From NCBI RefSeq assembly GCF_014898055.3, contig NW_023601212.1, positions 42,272,329-42,336,328 of the forward strand: DNA of 64,000 nucleotides, in the 5' to 3' direction. This document shows, in pieces, positions 53,392 through 64,000 of this stretch (its first letter is position 1; each line of letters opens with the position of its first letter). The notes under the pieces were generated by a model that ran no database searches, was not told where the DNA came from, and saw only the letters and a program-made list of their open reading frames with translations. Position numbers and translations under genes: made by a program. The DNA is from Talpa occidentalis (Eukaryota; Chordata; Mammalia; Eulipotyphla; Talpidae).

Positions 53392-56300
53392 CTAGATTCC
53401 TGCTATGAGTGAGACCATCCCGTATTTTTCTTTTTCTTTCTGGCTTATTTCGCTGAGCATGATCCCTTCCAGCACCATCCATGTTGCTGCAAATTGCATG
53501 TGTTTATCTTTTTTGAATGCTGAGTAATATTCCATGGTGTATATGGACCACATCTTCTTGATCCAGTCATCTATTTTTGGGCATTTGGGTTGTTTCCAAA
53601 GCTTAGCTATTGTAAACAGTGCTGCTATAAACATAGGGGTGCAGGTGTTCTTTGGAATGGATGTTTCTGTGTCCTTTGGGTAAATACCTAGGAGTGGAAT
53701 TGCTGGATCATATGGAAGCTCTATGTTTAGTAGGTCCAGAAATCTGCACACAGCTCTCCATAGTGGTTGGACCAGTTTGCACTCCCACCAACAGTGCAGG
53801 AGAGTTCCTTTTTCTCCACACCCTCGCCAACATTTGTTGTGGCTAGTTTTTTTAATATGTGCCATTCTCACTGGTGTAAGATGGTATCTCACGGTAGTTT
53901 TGATTTGCATTTCCCTGATTACAAGTGATGTTGAACATTTTTTCATATGCCTGTTGGCCATTTGAATTTCCTCTTCAGAGAAGTTTCTTTTTAGCTCTTC
54001 TGCCCATTTTTTGACTGGATTATTTTCTTTTGTTGATTATTTTCTTTGTTGTTGAGTCTCATCAGCTCTTTGCAGATTTTTGTGATCAGTCCTTTATCAT
54101 TAGTGTTGGGTGCAAAAATGTTCTCACAGTTGGTGGGGTTTCTCTTTGTTTTTGTTATTGTCTCTTTTGCTGTGCAGAAGCTCTTTAATTTGATGTAGTC
54201 CCAGCTGTTTATCTTGCCTTCACTATCACTGCTTTGGGTGCTGTGTCTTTAAAGATGTCTTTGATGTGCATATCACGTAGTGTTTTGCCTATATTTCCTT
54301 CTATGTATTTTATGGTTTCAGGTCTTATGTCTAGTTCTTTAACCCATTTTAAGTTGATTTTTGTGTATGGTGTGAGGTAGTGGTCAAGCTTCATTCTTTT
54401 GCATGTAGCGACCCAGTTTTCCCAGCAGCATTTGTGGAGTTTTTGGGGTTCTCTATGTATATTGTCATATCATCTGCAAATAGTGATAGTTTGACTTCTT
54501 CTTTTCCTATTTGGATTCCTTGGATGTCTTTCTCTTGTCTTATTGCTCTGGCTACGAATTCCAGTATTATATTGAAAAGCAGTGGTGAGAGTGGACATCC
54601 TTGTCTTGTTCCAGATCTTAATGGAATTGCTTTCAGCTTTTCACCATTGAGAATGATACTGGCTGTTGGCTTTTCATAGATGGCCTTTATGATGTTGAGG
54701 TATGTTCCTTGTATCCCAAGAATTTCAAGGGCTTTTATCATGAATGGGTGTTGCACTCTCGACAAAGTGCAACACCCATTCATGATAAAAGCTTTCTCAG
54801 CATCTATTGATATTATCGTATGGTTTTTAGATTTCTTTTTGTTGATGTGTTCGATAACGTTGATTGATTTTCAGATGTTGAACCATCCTTGTGTCCCTGG
54901 AATGAATCCTACTTGGTCGTGGTGAATTATCTTATGGATACATTGTTGGATTCTGATAGCTAAAATTTTATTGAGGATTTTTGCATCAGTGTTCATTAGG
55001 GAGATTGGCCTGTAGTTTTCCCTTTTTGTGTTGTCCTTGTTGGGTTTTGGTATTAGTGTAATGTTGGCTTCATAGAACGTGTTTGGTATTGTCCCTTCCT
55101 TCTCAATTTTTTGGAAGAGTTTGTGAAGGATAGGCACTAATTCATCTCTGAATGTTTGGTAGAATTCATTTGTAAATCCATCAGGTCCTGGGCTTTTGTT
55201 TTGGGGGAGGTTTTTGATTACCATTTCAATTTCACTGCTTGTAATTGGTCTGTTTAGGTGTTCTATTTCTTCTTTATCTAGCTTTGGGTGATTGTAGAGT
55301 TGTAGGAATTTGTCCATCTCCTCTAGATTGTTGAACTTGTTTCCATATAACTGTTCATAGTAGTTACTGATTATTCTTTTGATTTCTGCTGTGTCCGTTG
55401 TGATTTCTCCTCTTTCATTGATGATCCTGTTTATTTGTGCTTTCTCCCTTTTTTCCTTTGTGAGCCTGGCTAGCGGTTTGTCTATTTTATTTATTTTTTC
55501 AAAGAACCAGCTCTTGGTTTCATTGATCTTTTGGATTGTTTTTTTAGTTTCAATTTCATTTATTTCTGCTTTGGTTTTTATTATTTCTTTTCTTCTACTG
55601 GTTTTGGCTTTTTTTTGTTGTTCTTTTTCTAGATCTTTGAGCTTCGAGATTTGGTTGTTTCTTTGAGTTCTTTCTTGTTTCTTGATGTGAGCTTCTATTG
55701 CTATATATTTTCCTCTTATTACTCCTTTTGCTGCATGCCATACATTTAGGAAATTGGTGTCCTCCTTGTCATTCAATTCAAAGAATTTTTTTAATTTCTT
55801 CTTTGATCTCCTCAATAGTCCAGTGGTCTTCCAGTAGTGTGGTTTTTAATCTCCATGAGGTAGGAAAGTTCCTTGCCTTCTTTTTATGGTTTATTTCTAG
55901 TTTGATGCCTTCATGGTCAGAAAAGATGGTTGGTATGATTTCAATCTTGGTGTATCTGTTGATGTTTGTCTTGTGCCCCAGAATGTGATCGATCCTGGAG
56001 AATGATCCGTGTGCACTTGAGAAAAATGTGTACTCCATTTTTGGGGGGTTTAGTGTTCTATAGATGTCTGTTAAGCCCAAATGCTCTAGGTCCTTATTTA
56101 GAGCTTTAGTTTCTTTACTTATTTTTTGTCTTGTTGATCTATCCATTGTTGATAGTGGTGTGTTGAAGTCTTCCACTACGTATGTGTTTTCTCTGATGTC
56201 TGTTTTCAGAGATGACAACAGTTGTCTGATATATTTTGGTGCTCCTTCGTTTGGTGAGTATATGTTAATGAGTGTTATTTCTTCTTGAACTATTGTCCCC

Positions 56301-56601
56301 TTGATCATAATGTAGTGACCATTGGGGTCTCTTTTTTTTTTTTTACTTTGAAATCTGTTTTATCTGATATAAGTATTGCTGTTCCTGCTTTCTTTTTTGG
56401 TCCATTTGCTTGTAGGATTGTTTTCCATCCTTTAACTTTGAGTCTATTTTTATCTTTTGTAGCTAAATGTGTTTCCTGGAGACAGCAAAAGGTTGGGTTT
56501 TGTTTCTTAATCCAGGCTGCAACTCTGTGTCTTTTTATTGAAGAATTTAGTCCATTGACATTTAGAGTTAATATTGATATGTTAGCATCTGTATTTGCCA
56601 T
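53392..56601 (-). pseudogene. L1 ORF2, broken (L1-C)
   Basis: Starts MANTDANISILTLNVNGL at 56601. The frame breaks near 56320 (in an A-run), near 55790, after GWFNI at about 54870 (stop) and at the palindrome near 54757. It then jumps at about 54435 from the RT thumb region to [11 protein letters not shown], and continues with further small losses to SLIAGI and the stop at 53392. Catalytic endonuclease SDH and RT FADD text (near 54465) are still readable. The A-rich linker that is shifted in L1-A and L1-B is in frame here ([13 protein letters not shown]). Confidence 0.85.
54731..54792. repeat. Perfect 27-bp inverted repeat with 8-base spacer
   Basis: Arms 54731-54757 (starts GCTTTTATCATG) and 54766-54792 (ends CATGATAAAAGC) are exact reverse complements. 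The spacer 54758-54765 is CTCGACAA. Other L1 copies have the segment once, so one arm is a fold-back copy of the other. It falls in the ORF2 RT-coding text around [11 protein letters not shown]. Confidence 0.95.
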
Positions 56602-56674
56602 TGTGTTTGTCTTTCCTTTGATTTTATTTATTTATTCTTTTAATAACCTTTTTTTTTGGGGCCTTCTTTCATTG

Positions 56675-57744
56675 TTATTCGTCCCTCTGAGGTTCTGGCT
56701 TTAGGACTCCTTGTAGTATTTTCTGGAGTGGCGGTTTAGTCGTAATGAAATTCTGGAGTTTCTGTTTGTCTGGGAAGGTCCTTATTCTTTCTTCATAGAG
56801 GAAGGAGAGCTTTGCTGGATAGAGTATTCTTGGTTGGCATCTGTTTTCTTGGAGTCTGTTGACTATGTCCCTCCACCCTCTCCTTGCCCGTAGTGTTTCT
56901 TCAGAGAAGTCTGATGTCAGCCTGATAGATTTTCCTTTGAATGTTATCTGTTTCTTCCCTCTTGTCAGCTTCATTATTTTTTTCCTTGTCCTGGATTCTC
57001 GGGAGCTTTACTATTATGTGTCTTGCTGTTTTTTTTCCTTTCATCGTGGAAGTTTGGTGTTCTTCTTGCTTCTTGTATATCAATTTTCAGCTCCTTCTTC
57101 ACGTTTGGGAAGTTCTCTTCAATTATCTCCTTGAATGTTTTCTCTGTTCCTACATCTCTCTCTTCTCCTTCTGGTATTCCTATAACTCTTATATTTCCTT
57201 TCCTCATGGAGTCAGATAATTCCTGAAGTCGTTCTTCAGTCTTTTTCCTTTGTACTTCTCTTTCCTTTTCTGTTTTGGTTCTTTTTATTTCTGTGTCTTC
57301 AAGAGTGCTTATTCATTCTTCCATTTCATCTATTCTGGTTTCATTGCTTTTCCCTGAGTTCTTTAGTTCCTCCATTAATTCTTTGATTTCCTGCGTTTCT
57401 TTTACTTCCCTCTTTAGGGACTCAATTTCATTCTTCTGATCGTTGATTATTTTTCTGTTATCATTGTTTTCCTTTATGAATTCTGTCACTTTTTTAATCA
57501 TGGCAATTTTAAATTCTCTTTCTGGAAGTCTCAGAAGTTCTTCCAAGTTACTGTCGTTGCAATGTGGGGTGGTTTTCTTTTTGTGGTGTTCTGTTTTCCT
57601 GAGGAGTTGCTAGTTTGTGTGTGGTTCTTCTACTCCCTACTGTCTGTTTTCTAATTTGCCATATGCATTGGGATACTGTGTTGCTGGGACTGGCCGGCAT
57701 CTTGTGTAAACTTCTCTGCACCCCTCTAGCTCCTCGGGAGCCAT
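56675..57744 (-). pseudogene. L1 ORF1, broken (L1-C)
   Basis: From ATG 57744 the frame runs through MPASPSNTVSQ-type text, then shifts near 57560 just before the CNDSNLEELL region. It resumes at 57546 (MEELLRLPEREFKIAMIKK), with further breaks near 57310 and 57000 (a small change in the text after TARHIIV). The coiled coil is intermediate in length: one 14-residue unit shorter than L1-A and one longer than L1-B. Confidence 0.85.
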
Positions 57745-59102
57745 CTGTCGGTTTCAAGCAGTCTTTACTGAAGAAAGGTCCCTGTTCTGAAATGGCGATG
57801 TGGGGACACACTTCCCTGCGTGCCTGGTCTGCCCTGGCTGTGGGTTCCCGCTCCCCCTCTGGGCTCGGACTGCAGGCCGGAAGGGGCCTTACATGGGCGA
57901 AATTTCCTGCTCCCCTCTGGCTCCTCCAGGAGCCTTCTGCTGGTTTCAGGCAGTCTTTACTGGAGAAATGTCCCTTTTCTAAAATGACGATGCGGGACGC
58001 ACTCCCCACGCGCCCGGTCTTGGGCACACTCTTCTGAGCGCCCGGTCTGCCCCGTCCGTGGGTGCCCACTCCCCCTCTGGGCTTGGAATGCTGGTCAGAA
58101 GGGGCCTGGCGTCTGCGAACTTTCCAACTCACCACTGGCTCCTCCGGGAGCCTTCTGCCGTTTTCAAGCAGTCTTTTCTGAAGAAAGGTCCCTGTTCTAT
58201 GGGGTGTTGGTGATTTTTTTTCTGGTCGCTAGGTGGCACCAGAGATCACTCCTAATGTCCTTGGGGAGCTGTTTTTTTCACCCTGTGGGACGGGGATCAG
58301 AGTGGGAGTGGTGGGGAAAGCCTCAACGGCTTTGGGGTGCTGTGTCTGCCTTGTGCCCCACCATTGTGGGGAACCCATGCCCCTAATTTCGTGCCCCGGG
58401 TCTCAGTTCCAAAGCCCTCAGGTCCAGGACGCGGGCTGTAGCCCAGTTCAGTGTCCGCAGAAATGGCTCCTTTTGCACCCCACTCCCGTGCCCGGGCGCC
58501 TGGTTTCTGATTACTCAGGGAGGGACATTCACCTCAGTGAGGACCCCTGCACATCTCCCCGCAAGCCTAGGTCGCAGGTGCAGGGACCTGGGCAGCCGCG
58601 ATCCGCGTTTGCTTTTCAAGAGCGCCGCTTTCCCCCACAAGCTTACCGGCTGGCCTGGGGCTGTGTACAGGTCTCCGGGAGTCTCTGTTTTTCTCTAATG
58701 GCGCCCGGAGCCATTTGCTCACCTCCGCAGAGAATCCTGCAGGTTTCTCCACAGCTCCAGTTCACAGGGTGTGGTGGCTGTAATAATTCCTTTCCATTCA
58801 CGGTCCTGCTTGATGCGTAGTTTGTTCTTGCTGGTTGTTTTAGTTTTTTGTTTTTTTCCTCCTTTCTGTTGGTCGGAGAGTGCCCACTTTGTGGGTGGGG
58901 GAGGGTAGCAGGTTTCTGAGCTTTCCTCCCTTCTAGTCCTCTTTTAAGGCAACTTTCTTCTTCGGGTAGTTTGCTGGAGTCGTCCGTTTATCTTCTGTGT
59001 CCTAGTTCTCACTGGGACCTGCCACTTTCCCTCCCTATTAACTTTTTTTTAATGGGAGATCTTACTCACAGCGTTTCCTTACCAACATGTTGATCCGCCT
59101 CC
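57745..59102 (-). promoter_or_regulatory. L1-C 5'UTR, up to three monomers
   Basis: Reverse complement of the L1 leader. The monomer landmark (GTCTTTACTG on the plus strand, or GTCTTTTCTG) occurs at 57761, 57953 and 58171, giving spacings of 192 and 218 bases. Compare two landmarks in L1-A and one in L1-B. The 5' terminus reads GGAGGCGGATCAACATGTTGG in sense, with changes from the GGGGCGGAGCAACATGGCGG start. Confidence 0.75.
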
Positions 59103-59154
59103 ACAACTGTGTTCAAATTTCTGTTCTTGTGATGCCTCCATCCCAAATTTTCTA

Positions 59155-59610
59155 TTCTAAACCTCCATTAATAAGTGATGATGAACACTTTTTCATGTGC
59201 CTGTTGGCTATCTGTATGTCGTCTTTGGAGAAGTGCCTATTTAGCTCCTCTGCTTTTTCTTTAATACTAGATTGTTTTCTTTTTGTTGAGTTTTTTTGTA
59301 GATCATTGAAATCAGCCCCTTGTTGAATGTATGGGATATATGGTGTGCAAACATTTTTCCCATTCAGTGGGGTTACTTTTTGTTTTAGTGGCAATTTTTT
59401 TTTGAGCCACAATTGTTTAATTTGTAGTGCCAATTGTTTATTTTCTCTTTTGTTTTCCTTGCTGCTGGAGACAAATCCACAAAGACATTTCTGAAGCCTA
59501 CATCACGGAGTATTTTGCCTATGTTTTCTTCTATATATTTTATGGTTTCAGTTCTTTTAGCCAAATCTTTTATTCATTTTTGTTTATGATGTGAGAGAGT
59601 GGTATAGTTT
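59155..59610 (-). mobile_element. Old L1 ORF2 fragment, minus strand
   Basis: Reverse complement of an ancient L1 ORF2 C-terminal part: plus-strand GATGAACACTTTTTCATGTG, CTGTTGGCTATCTGTATG, ATTTTATGGTTTCAG. It contains many stops and is much more diverged than the adjoining L1-C. Confidence 0.8.
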
Positions 59611-59714
59611 TGTTGGGGGAACAATATGCCCTAAATGAAATCCACCCACAGTGAATCTAGAGTTCAGACGGTAAGCTAAAACAGAAGCATTCTGTGTGGC
59701 TGATTTCAGCTGTC

Positions 59715-60505
59715 CTTTTTTTATTATTATGATTTTTTTACATTGTTGTTCATTTTTGGTAGTATTTTATTTCTCCATTTAGGTGTAATCCCTGTAAATA
59801 TTCCACCACCACATAACCTGTGAGCCATTACCATGGTTCTTTGTGCTATTCCCACCCCTATTTTGATCCCTTTTTCTCCCCCTCCCCTGCTTTAAGCCTC
59901 AGATCTATAGTTGCCTACACATTTTCTGGGTTTACCTTTTGTTTGATTTCCCTATATTCCTCCTATGAATGATATTATCAGATATTTTTCTTTTTCCTTC
60001 TGACTTATTTCACTGAGCATAATTCCTTCCAGATCCATCCATGTTACTGCAAATAAATAGGATTGCATTGTGTGTATATACACCACATCTTCTTAATCTA
60101 ATCATCTGATTTGGGGCATCTAGATTGTTTTTGTATCTTAGCTATTATAAATGGTGCTGTAATAACATAGGATTGCAGGTTTCTTTTTGGATTAATGTTT
60201 TTGTGTCCTTTGGGTAGATCCCTAGGAGTGGGATTGATGAGGCATATGGTAGATTAATTTTTAGTAACTTGAGAGTCCTCCACACAGCTTTCCATAGTGG
60301 TTTTACCAGTTTGAATTCCCACCAGCAATATAAAAGAGTTCCTTTTTCTACACATCCTCACCAGCAATTTGTTGTCAGGTTGTTTTTTTTTTTTTTTAAT
60401 TTGGGCCATCCTTACTGGTGTGAGGAGGTATCTCCTTGTGGTTTTGATTTGCATTTCCCTGATTATATGTTTAGTATTTTTTCATATGCCTGTTGGCCAT
60501 CTGTA
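59715..60505 (-). mobile_element. Older L1 3' end, minus strand
   Basis: T-run, 3'UTR without the young G-tract, then ORF2 C-terminus in reverse (TTTCACTGAGCATAATTCC, GTTCCTTTTTCTACACATCC, TTGGGCCATCC). The frame is broken. A different, older subfamily than L1-A to L1-C. Confidence 0.85.
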
Positions 60506-60889
60506 CTGAAAGTCCCTTAGCCCTCCTCCAGCCCCCTAGACACTCCTACCTCTGTCCTTTCAACTTTCATTGAATTTGCCTCACAAATGTGCCTTCTCAC
60601 ATACAGGTCATCCAGATGTCATATCTGAATCAACTGAGACTTAATACCTTCAATAGGCTTCTTCCAAGAGAGTCAGAGAGGTGCCTACTGGTAGACAGAG
60701 GACTCAGTTCCCACCTAAACAAGTCTCCCTGTTGGGATGCAGATGCCCCTTCCCACACAAACCAGTCTCACCCTAAGAGATGGTGGGGTTTTCAAGGAAT
60801 GTATTTATAACCACTCCAGATGTTCTCTCTCCCTCATTTACAATTATTTATCTATAGCAGCTTCCAAACCACCTGACATCCTTTTAATT

Positions 60890-61165
60890 ATTCCAATTAC
60901 CATATGGTTTCACTTATAGGAGGAACATAGGGAAGCCATACAAGGGATTGGGGGAAAAAAAGACAAAACTAGCTGGCAAACTATAAATCAGAGACATTCA
61001 GCAGGGCAGAAGGATCAAATGGGAGGGAAGAGCACAAAGGTGTATGGTGATGGTTCACAGGTGTCTTAGTGGTGGTAGTTTTATGGGGACAACATTTGAG
61101 AGGAGAAATCAAGCATTGTACAAAAATGAACAACTATGAAAAAATGTATAAATAAAATGGGGGGA
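60890..61165 (+). mobile_element. Older L1 3' end, plus strand
   Basis: The last ORF2 codons (ATATGGTTTCACTTATAGG) and a 3'UTR ending CATTGTACAAAAATGAAC and ATAAATAAAATGGGG. The same 3'UTR type as at 2609 and 6871. Confidence 0.75.
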
Positions 61166-61344
61166 ATTATTCCAGATATTATCATTTTGTTACTTATGAA
61201 CAATGTTCCCAGTTAAAATGTTTTAGAAACAATGGATTCAATGGTAGATTGGTTTCTTTGTTGCAGAACTTCTCAGAGCCTTGAATGTACTAAGGCACAA
61301 TTTGAGTTTATGGAATGGGGTAGGGTGGGGAAGACAGCACTTGC

Positions 61345-61800
61345 AAACTATGTGAGTTGCCTGGGGCTGCCTAACAAAGTACTATAAACTGAGTAACTTA
61401 AAACAACAGAAATGTGTTCTTCAACAGTCCACATTCTTCTAGAGGCCAGAAGTCCCAAATCAAGATGTCAACAGGACCACACTCCACCAAAGGCTCTAGA
61501 ATGGGAAAGGCCTTTCTTGCCTCTCCCTCTCTTTGATGGGTTCTTGACTTGTGACTGCATCACTCCAGTCTCTGCTTCCATTTTTACATGGCCTTCTATT
61601 ATTGTTTTCTCTGTTCTGTCTCTTATAAGGACACTTGTCATTGGATTTAGGGCTCAATCAGTTAATCCAAGATGTTCTCATCTGAAGATCTTTCTCTTAA
61701 TTATGTCTGTAAAGACCCTTTATCAAAAAAAAATCACATTCACAGGTACCAGGGATTAGGATGTGGTCACATTTGTGGTGACAACTTTGAACCCACTATA
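61345..61800 (-). mobile_element. MLT1 LTR (ERVL-MaLR), minus strand
   Basis: The plus strand shows the reverse complement of an MLT1 LTR: GGGGCTGCCTAACAAAGTAC, CTTAAAACAACAGAAATG, AGGCCAGAAGTCCCAAATCAAG in parts, TCTTATAAGGACACTTGTCAT, and GTAAAGACCC. Nearly full length, a solo LTR without genes. Confidence 0.85.
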
Positions 61801-61939
61801 CATTCCTAAAATTTACTTGCATCCTCACATTCTTTGCTTTTGGCAAACTGCTCTGTATGGGTCCTGGCCCAGAGCAGAAGTTGTCTGCTTGATAAACCCA
61901 TCTTCTGAGTACCTTACATATACCTTTTAACACACCCTC

Positions 61940-62045
61940 AAAATGTAGTCCCATATGCAAAAGAGGAACATGGAAGCTCTGAGTTAGCAAGAGGGCTGTC
62001 CAAGTCACACAGATAGCAAATGCAAGAAGTAGAATTTGGGTGGTG
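61940..62045 (-). repeat. MIR SINE fragment
   Basis: GCAAAAGAGGAACATGGAAG, CTGTCCAAGTCACACAGATAG and AAGTAGAATTTGGG follow the reverse MIR core order. Confidence 0.7.
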
Positions 62046-62358
62046 TAAGCTGGGCATTGAGGAATGGACCTTGGAGAAGGGAAGAGGGCCAGTAGAATGG
62101 TCCAGTCAGAGATGGTGTCCCAGGAGGTTGGAGACACTTATCTTCTCTGAAGATCATTCACTGTCATCACTCCCATTTGAACTCAATTTCTCTACTTGGA
62201 AAAAACTTGGAAGGTATTGATCAGATGGCTACTGAAAGATAAGTTTGATAAATGACTCCCACTGGGGCCTTCAAAAGTTTCAGGGTCAAACTCCAACTCA
62301 TAATAAATAGGGCTGAGGGGATCCAACTCTTGCCCGTCTACTGACAGGCTTAGTCTTT

Positions 62359-62616
62359 TTTTTAATATTTATTTATTTATACAAGCACTGGGCACAGTCA
62401 GAAGTGCGGGAGGGTGAGAGAATGCACCAGAACCAGAGCAGGGAACAGAACAGGCAGACTGATGAAACACACTGCTGAGGGGAGCAGCGGACAACAGGAG
62501 AGGTCTGTTGTGCCATGTGGGACCCTCGCTGGCGGCCAGGGATCGAACCGGCACTGCAGAGGCTGCTGGCAGCTTCACAGCCCAGAGCTCAACCGCTGCA
62601 CCACCAGGGGAGGCCC
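62359..62616 (-). repeat. tRNA-derived SINE
   Basis: Full-length minus-strand copy with T-rich/(TTTA)n start and the head ending GGGGAGGCCC. Flanked by an exact 18-bp TSD CTGACAGGCTTAGTCTTT (62341-62358, 62617-62634). The B box is intact (GGATCGAACC on the plus strand). Confidence 0.92.
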
Positions 62617-62634
62617 CTGACAGGCTTAGTCTTT

Positions 62635-63290
62635 ACAACACTTTGGAACCTAAGGGACAGCATGCTGAGGTAATTGCTTTTCCCTGTGTGGTGCTGCTGT
62701 ATCTGGACACTGGAGTGACTTCTTTTGAAATGAAGGTCTTTCATTTCCATCTGTGAGAAGCAGCAGAACTATTGATTCAGGCCTCACTCCCAGGGATTAA
62801 TGGAGACCCCTCATTATACATCCTCACTCCTTTCCCATGATGCCTCAGAGTTCCCAGAGGCAACAATAAAGAACATTTCTCAAAGCCCAGAGGTTTTTTT
62901 TTCTTCACACCAATTTTGCTCACCCTTTATCTCTTTTCCTGATTTCTGCTGAGTGGGAGGAACGCCCCATACACAGTCTTAGGTCCATCCCTATGAGAGG
63001 TTATAATTCTCACTCCATTTGAAGTCAGACTTGGCATGGTCTTGGCTTGGTCAGACTTAGCAAGTACAATGAAACAAAATGGAAATTGATGTTAGGTGAC
63101 TCTGTTAAGCATGAATCTTAAGAGCTCTGTTTGGCTCTGCCATCTTTGTTTTGTTCTTGACACAACACAAACTCCTCCTAAAGAGGGGCACTCCCTTAAC
63201 CTTGGTGCTGCAGTGAAGAAGATTCCTTTGAGCAGCTAAACTGACCGATGATAAGCAAAAGTGTGACCAACAAATGAAGCTTTGGGTATC
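62635..63290. other. Intergenic DNA, nothing recognised
   Basis: No repeat or gene named. A CTTGGCATGG/CTTGGCTTGG near-repeat at about 63033-63050 is minor. Confidence 0.4.
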
Positions 63291-63306
63291 AGCAAAATAA
63301 TATTTT

Positions 63307-63569
63307 TTAAAGATGTATTTATTTATGCATACAAGAGCTGGCATACAGCCCAGAAGCACGGGAGGGTGAGAGAATTCACCAGAGACAGAGCAGGGAGCAG
63401 AACAGGCAGACTGACTGAAATTCACTGAGGGGAGCAGCAGGCGAGACAGGAGAGGTCTGCCATGACATATGGGTTGCTCGCTGGCTGGCTGGGAATTGAA
63501 CCCACGCTGCAGAGGCTGTGGACAGCTCCACAGTGCTGCACTCAACCCGCTGTGCCACTGGGGAGGCCC
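63307..63569 (-). repeat. tRNA-derived SINE
   Basis: Full-length minus-strand copy. Flanked by a 16-bp TSD with one mismatch (63291-63306 AGCAAAATAATATTTT; 63570-63585 AGCCAAATAATATTTT). Shares the GCATACAAGAGCTGG tail-side text with the copy at 19710. Confidence 0.9.
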
Positions 63570-63854
63570 AGCCAAATAATATTTTGAGGTAACTGCTTGC
63601 CACTGCAGAATAAGTTGACTGATGAAGGGGACCACATTTTGTGTCATAAAATGCCCAGATTGAGCTTTCTTCTGATATAAAACACCCAAAGTTTACAGGA
63701 GCCCTCAGATCCAAGCTGCATAACCACTAGACTAAGCCAGCTTCTGCAGCTTCCTCTATTGCTTCTTCCACTGGCCCACCCTCCTCTCTGGCTTCCAGTG
63801 AGATCATTCCACAATGTTTCTACAGTCCTTTCACATACTGACCATCTCCCTCTC

Positions 63855-63990
63855 TCCACATCCCTCATGCTTCCAAGCCTTTGCTCCTTTAGAGGAACTC
63901 CTTTGCCTATAGGACGCTCCCTGCCCCTGATTCCTTGTGAGATAACACCTCATCTCCCATTAGACTTAGCTCAACAACAGTCTGAACTCT
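63855..63990 (-). repeat. L2 3' end
   Basis: Plus-strand CCAAGCCTTTGCTCC, CCTATAGGACGCTCCCTGCCCC and TTAGACTTAGCTCAAC follow the order of the reverse-complemented L2 3' end (normally ...CTTTGCACATGCTG...CCTGGAATGC...AGACTCAGCTCAA). Confidence 0.55.
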
Positions 63991-64000
63991 CTTTCCTTTA

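Larger units (their letters stand above)
48645..59102 (-). mobile_element. 10.5-kb L1 composite within one TSD pair
   Basis: All sequence between 48645 and 59102 is young L1. An 18-bp duplication with one mismatch borders it: ACAACTATGTTCAAATTT at 48627-48644 and ACAACTGTGTTCAAATTT at 59103-59120. On the minus strand the right border is a genuine 5' end (GGAGGCGGATCAACATG) and the left border a 3'UTR with interrupted A-tail, as for one L1 insertion. Inside, however, are two 5'UTRs and three 3' ends, plus an ORF2 piece in opposite orientation. One original L1 (L1-C) was therefore enlarged by later insertion or rearrangement. Confidence 0.8.
53217..59102 (-). mobile_element. Near-complete L1 (L1-C)
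   Basis: Minus-strand element with 5'UTR (59102-57745), ORF1 (57744-56675), ORF2 (56601-53392) and 3'UTR to 53217. The 3' end stops at TAAATTTTATTTTTATG (plus strand) with no A-tail. ORF2 has lost about 660 bases near 54435 (join after the text for ENPKNST to CCWENW) and carries a fold-back palindrome at 54731-54792. A short TTTTCTT-based duplication is at about 54025-54050. Confidence 0.85.

Noticed and set aside
57745..58200. Regular repeats that could suggest a CRISPR or satellite array
   Set aside because: They are L1 5'UTR monomers, three at most, without unique spacers.
58233..58820. 195-aa plus-strand frame
   Set aside because: Antisense to the L1-C 5'UTR; composition reflects GC content.

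Overview
The window is mammalian nuclear DNA from a placental mammal. It holds no intact host protein-coding gene that I can support. The only host-type gene is a disrupted olfactory receptor (OR2Z1-like, minus strand, 30052-30971). Ancient eutherian repeats (MIR, L2, MLT1, MER20, old L1) lie throughout. Seven copies of a tRNA-derived SINE are present that I do not recognise as Alu, B1/B2, carnivore SINEC, horse ERE or ruminant Bov-tA. I do not assign a species; a laurasiatherian such as a bat is one possibility, not shown by the sequence.

Layout. 1-7600: AT-rich intergenic DNA with an old SINE, old L1 3' ends (one nested in another), an L2-like piece and a MIR. 7600-15960: an old minus-strand L1 split by a 7.8-kb insertion flanked by an exact 18-bp target-site duplication (TSD). 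That insertion is a short L1 with a probable 3' transduction, into which a full-length young L1 (L1-A, 8494-15095) and another truncated L1 later landed. 17899-24680: an ERV1-type LTR, then an old minus-strand L1 cut by an LTR-like element, a SINE and two young L1s. 24680-28950: old L1 5' sequence, two nested SINEs and a MIR. 30052-30971: the olfactory receptor pseudogene. 31515-39116: a full-length young L1 (L1-B) fused at its 5' end, without A-tail or TSD, to an L1 ORF2 fragment and followed by a further L1 3' end. 39300-48630: MIRs, MER20, an MLT1 LTR split by an old L1, and a second copy of the ERV1-type LTR. 48645-59102: a 10.5-kb minus-strand L1 composite (L1-C and rearranged L1 pieces) inside one TSD pair; it contains a perfect 27-bp inverted repeat. 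59155-64000: old L1s, MLT1, MIR, two SINEs and an L2 end.

The young L1 family is the main content. It has a GC-rich 5'UTR with about 190-bp monomers (one, two or three per copy), an ORF1 with coiled coil, RRM and C-terminal domain, an ORF2 with endonuclease, reverse transcriptase (FADD) and a Cys-rich C-terminus, and a G-rich 3'UTR. ORF1 is open in L1-A (370 aa) and L1-B (342 aa). Every ORF2 is broken by frameshifts, stops or deletions, so no copy here is autonomous. The SINE presumably depended on L1 machinery, which fits its A-rich tails and 14-18 bp TSDs. I found no tRNA, rRNA, CRISPR array or unknown multi-gene system. The least ordinary signals are the L1 chimeras, the fold-back palindrome and the stepwise length changes in L1 5'UTR and ORF1.
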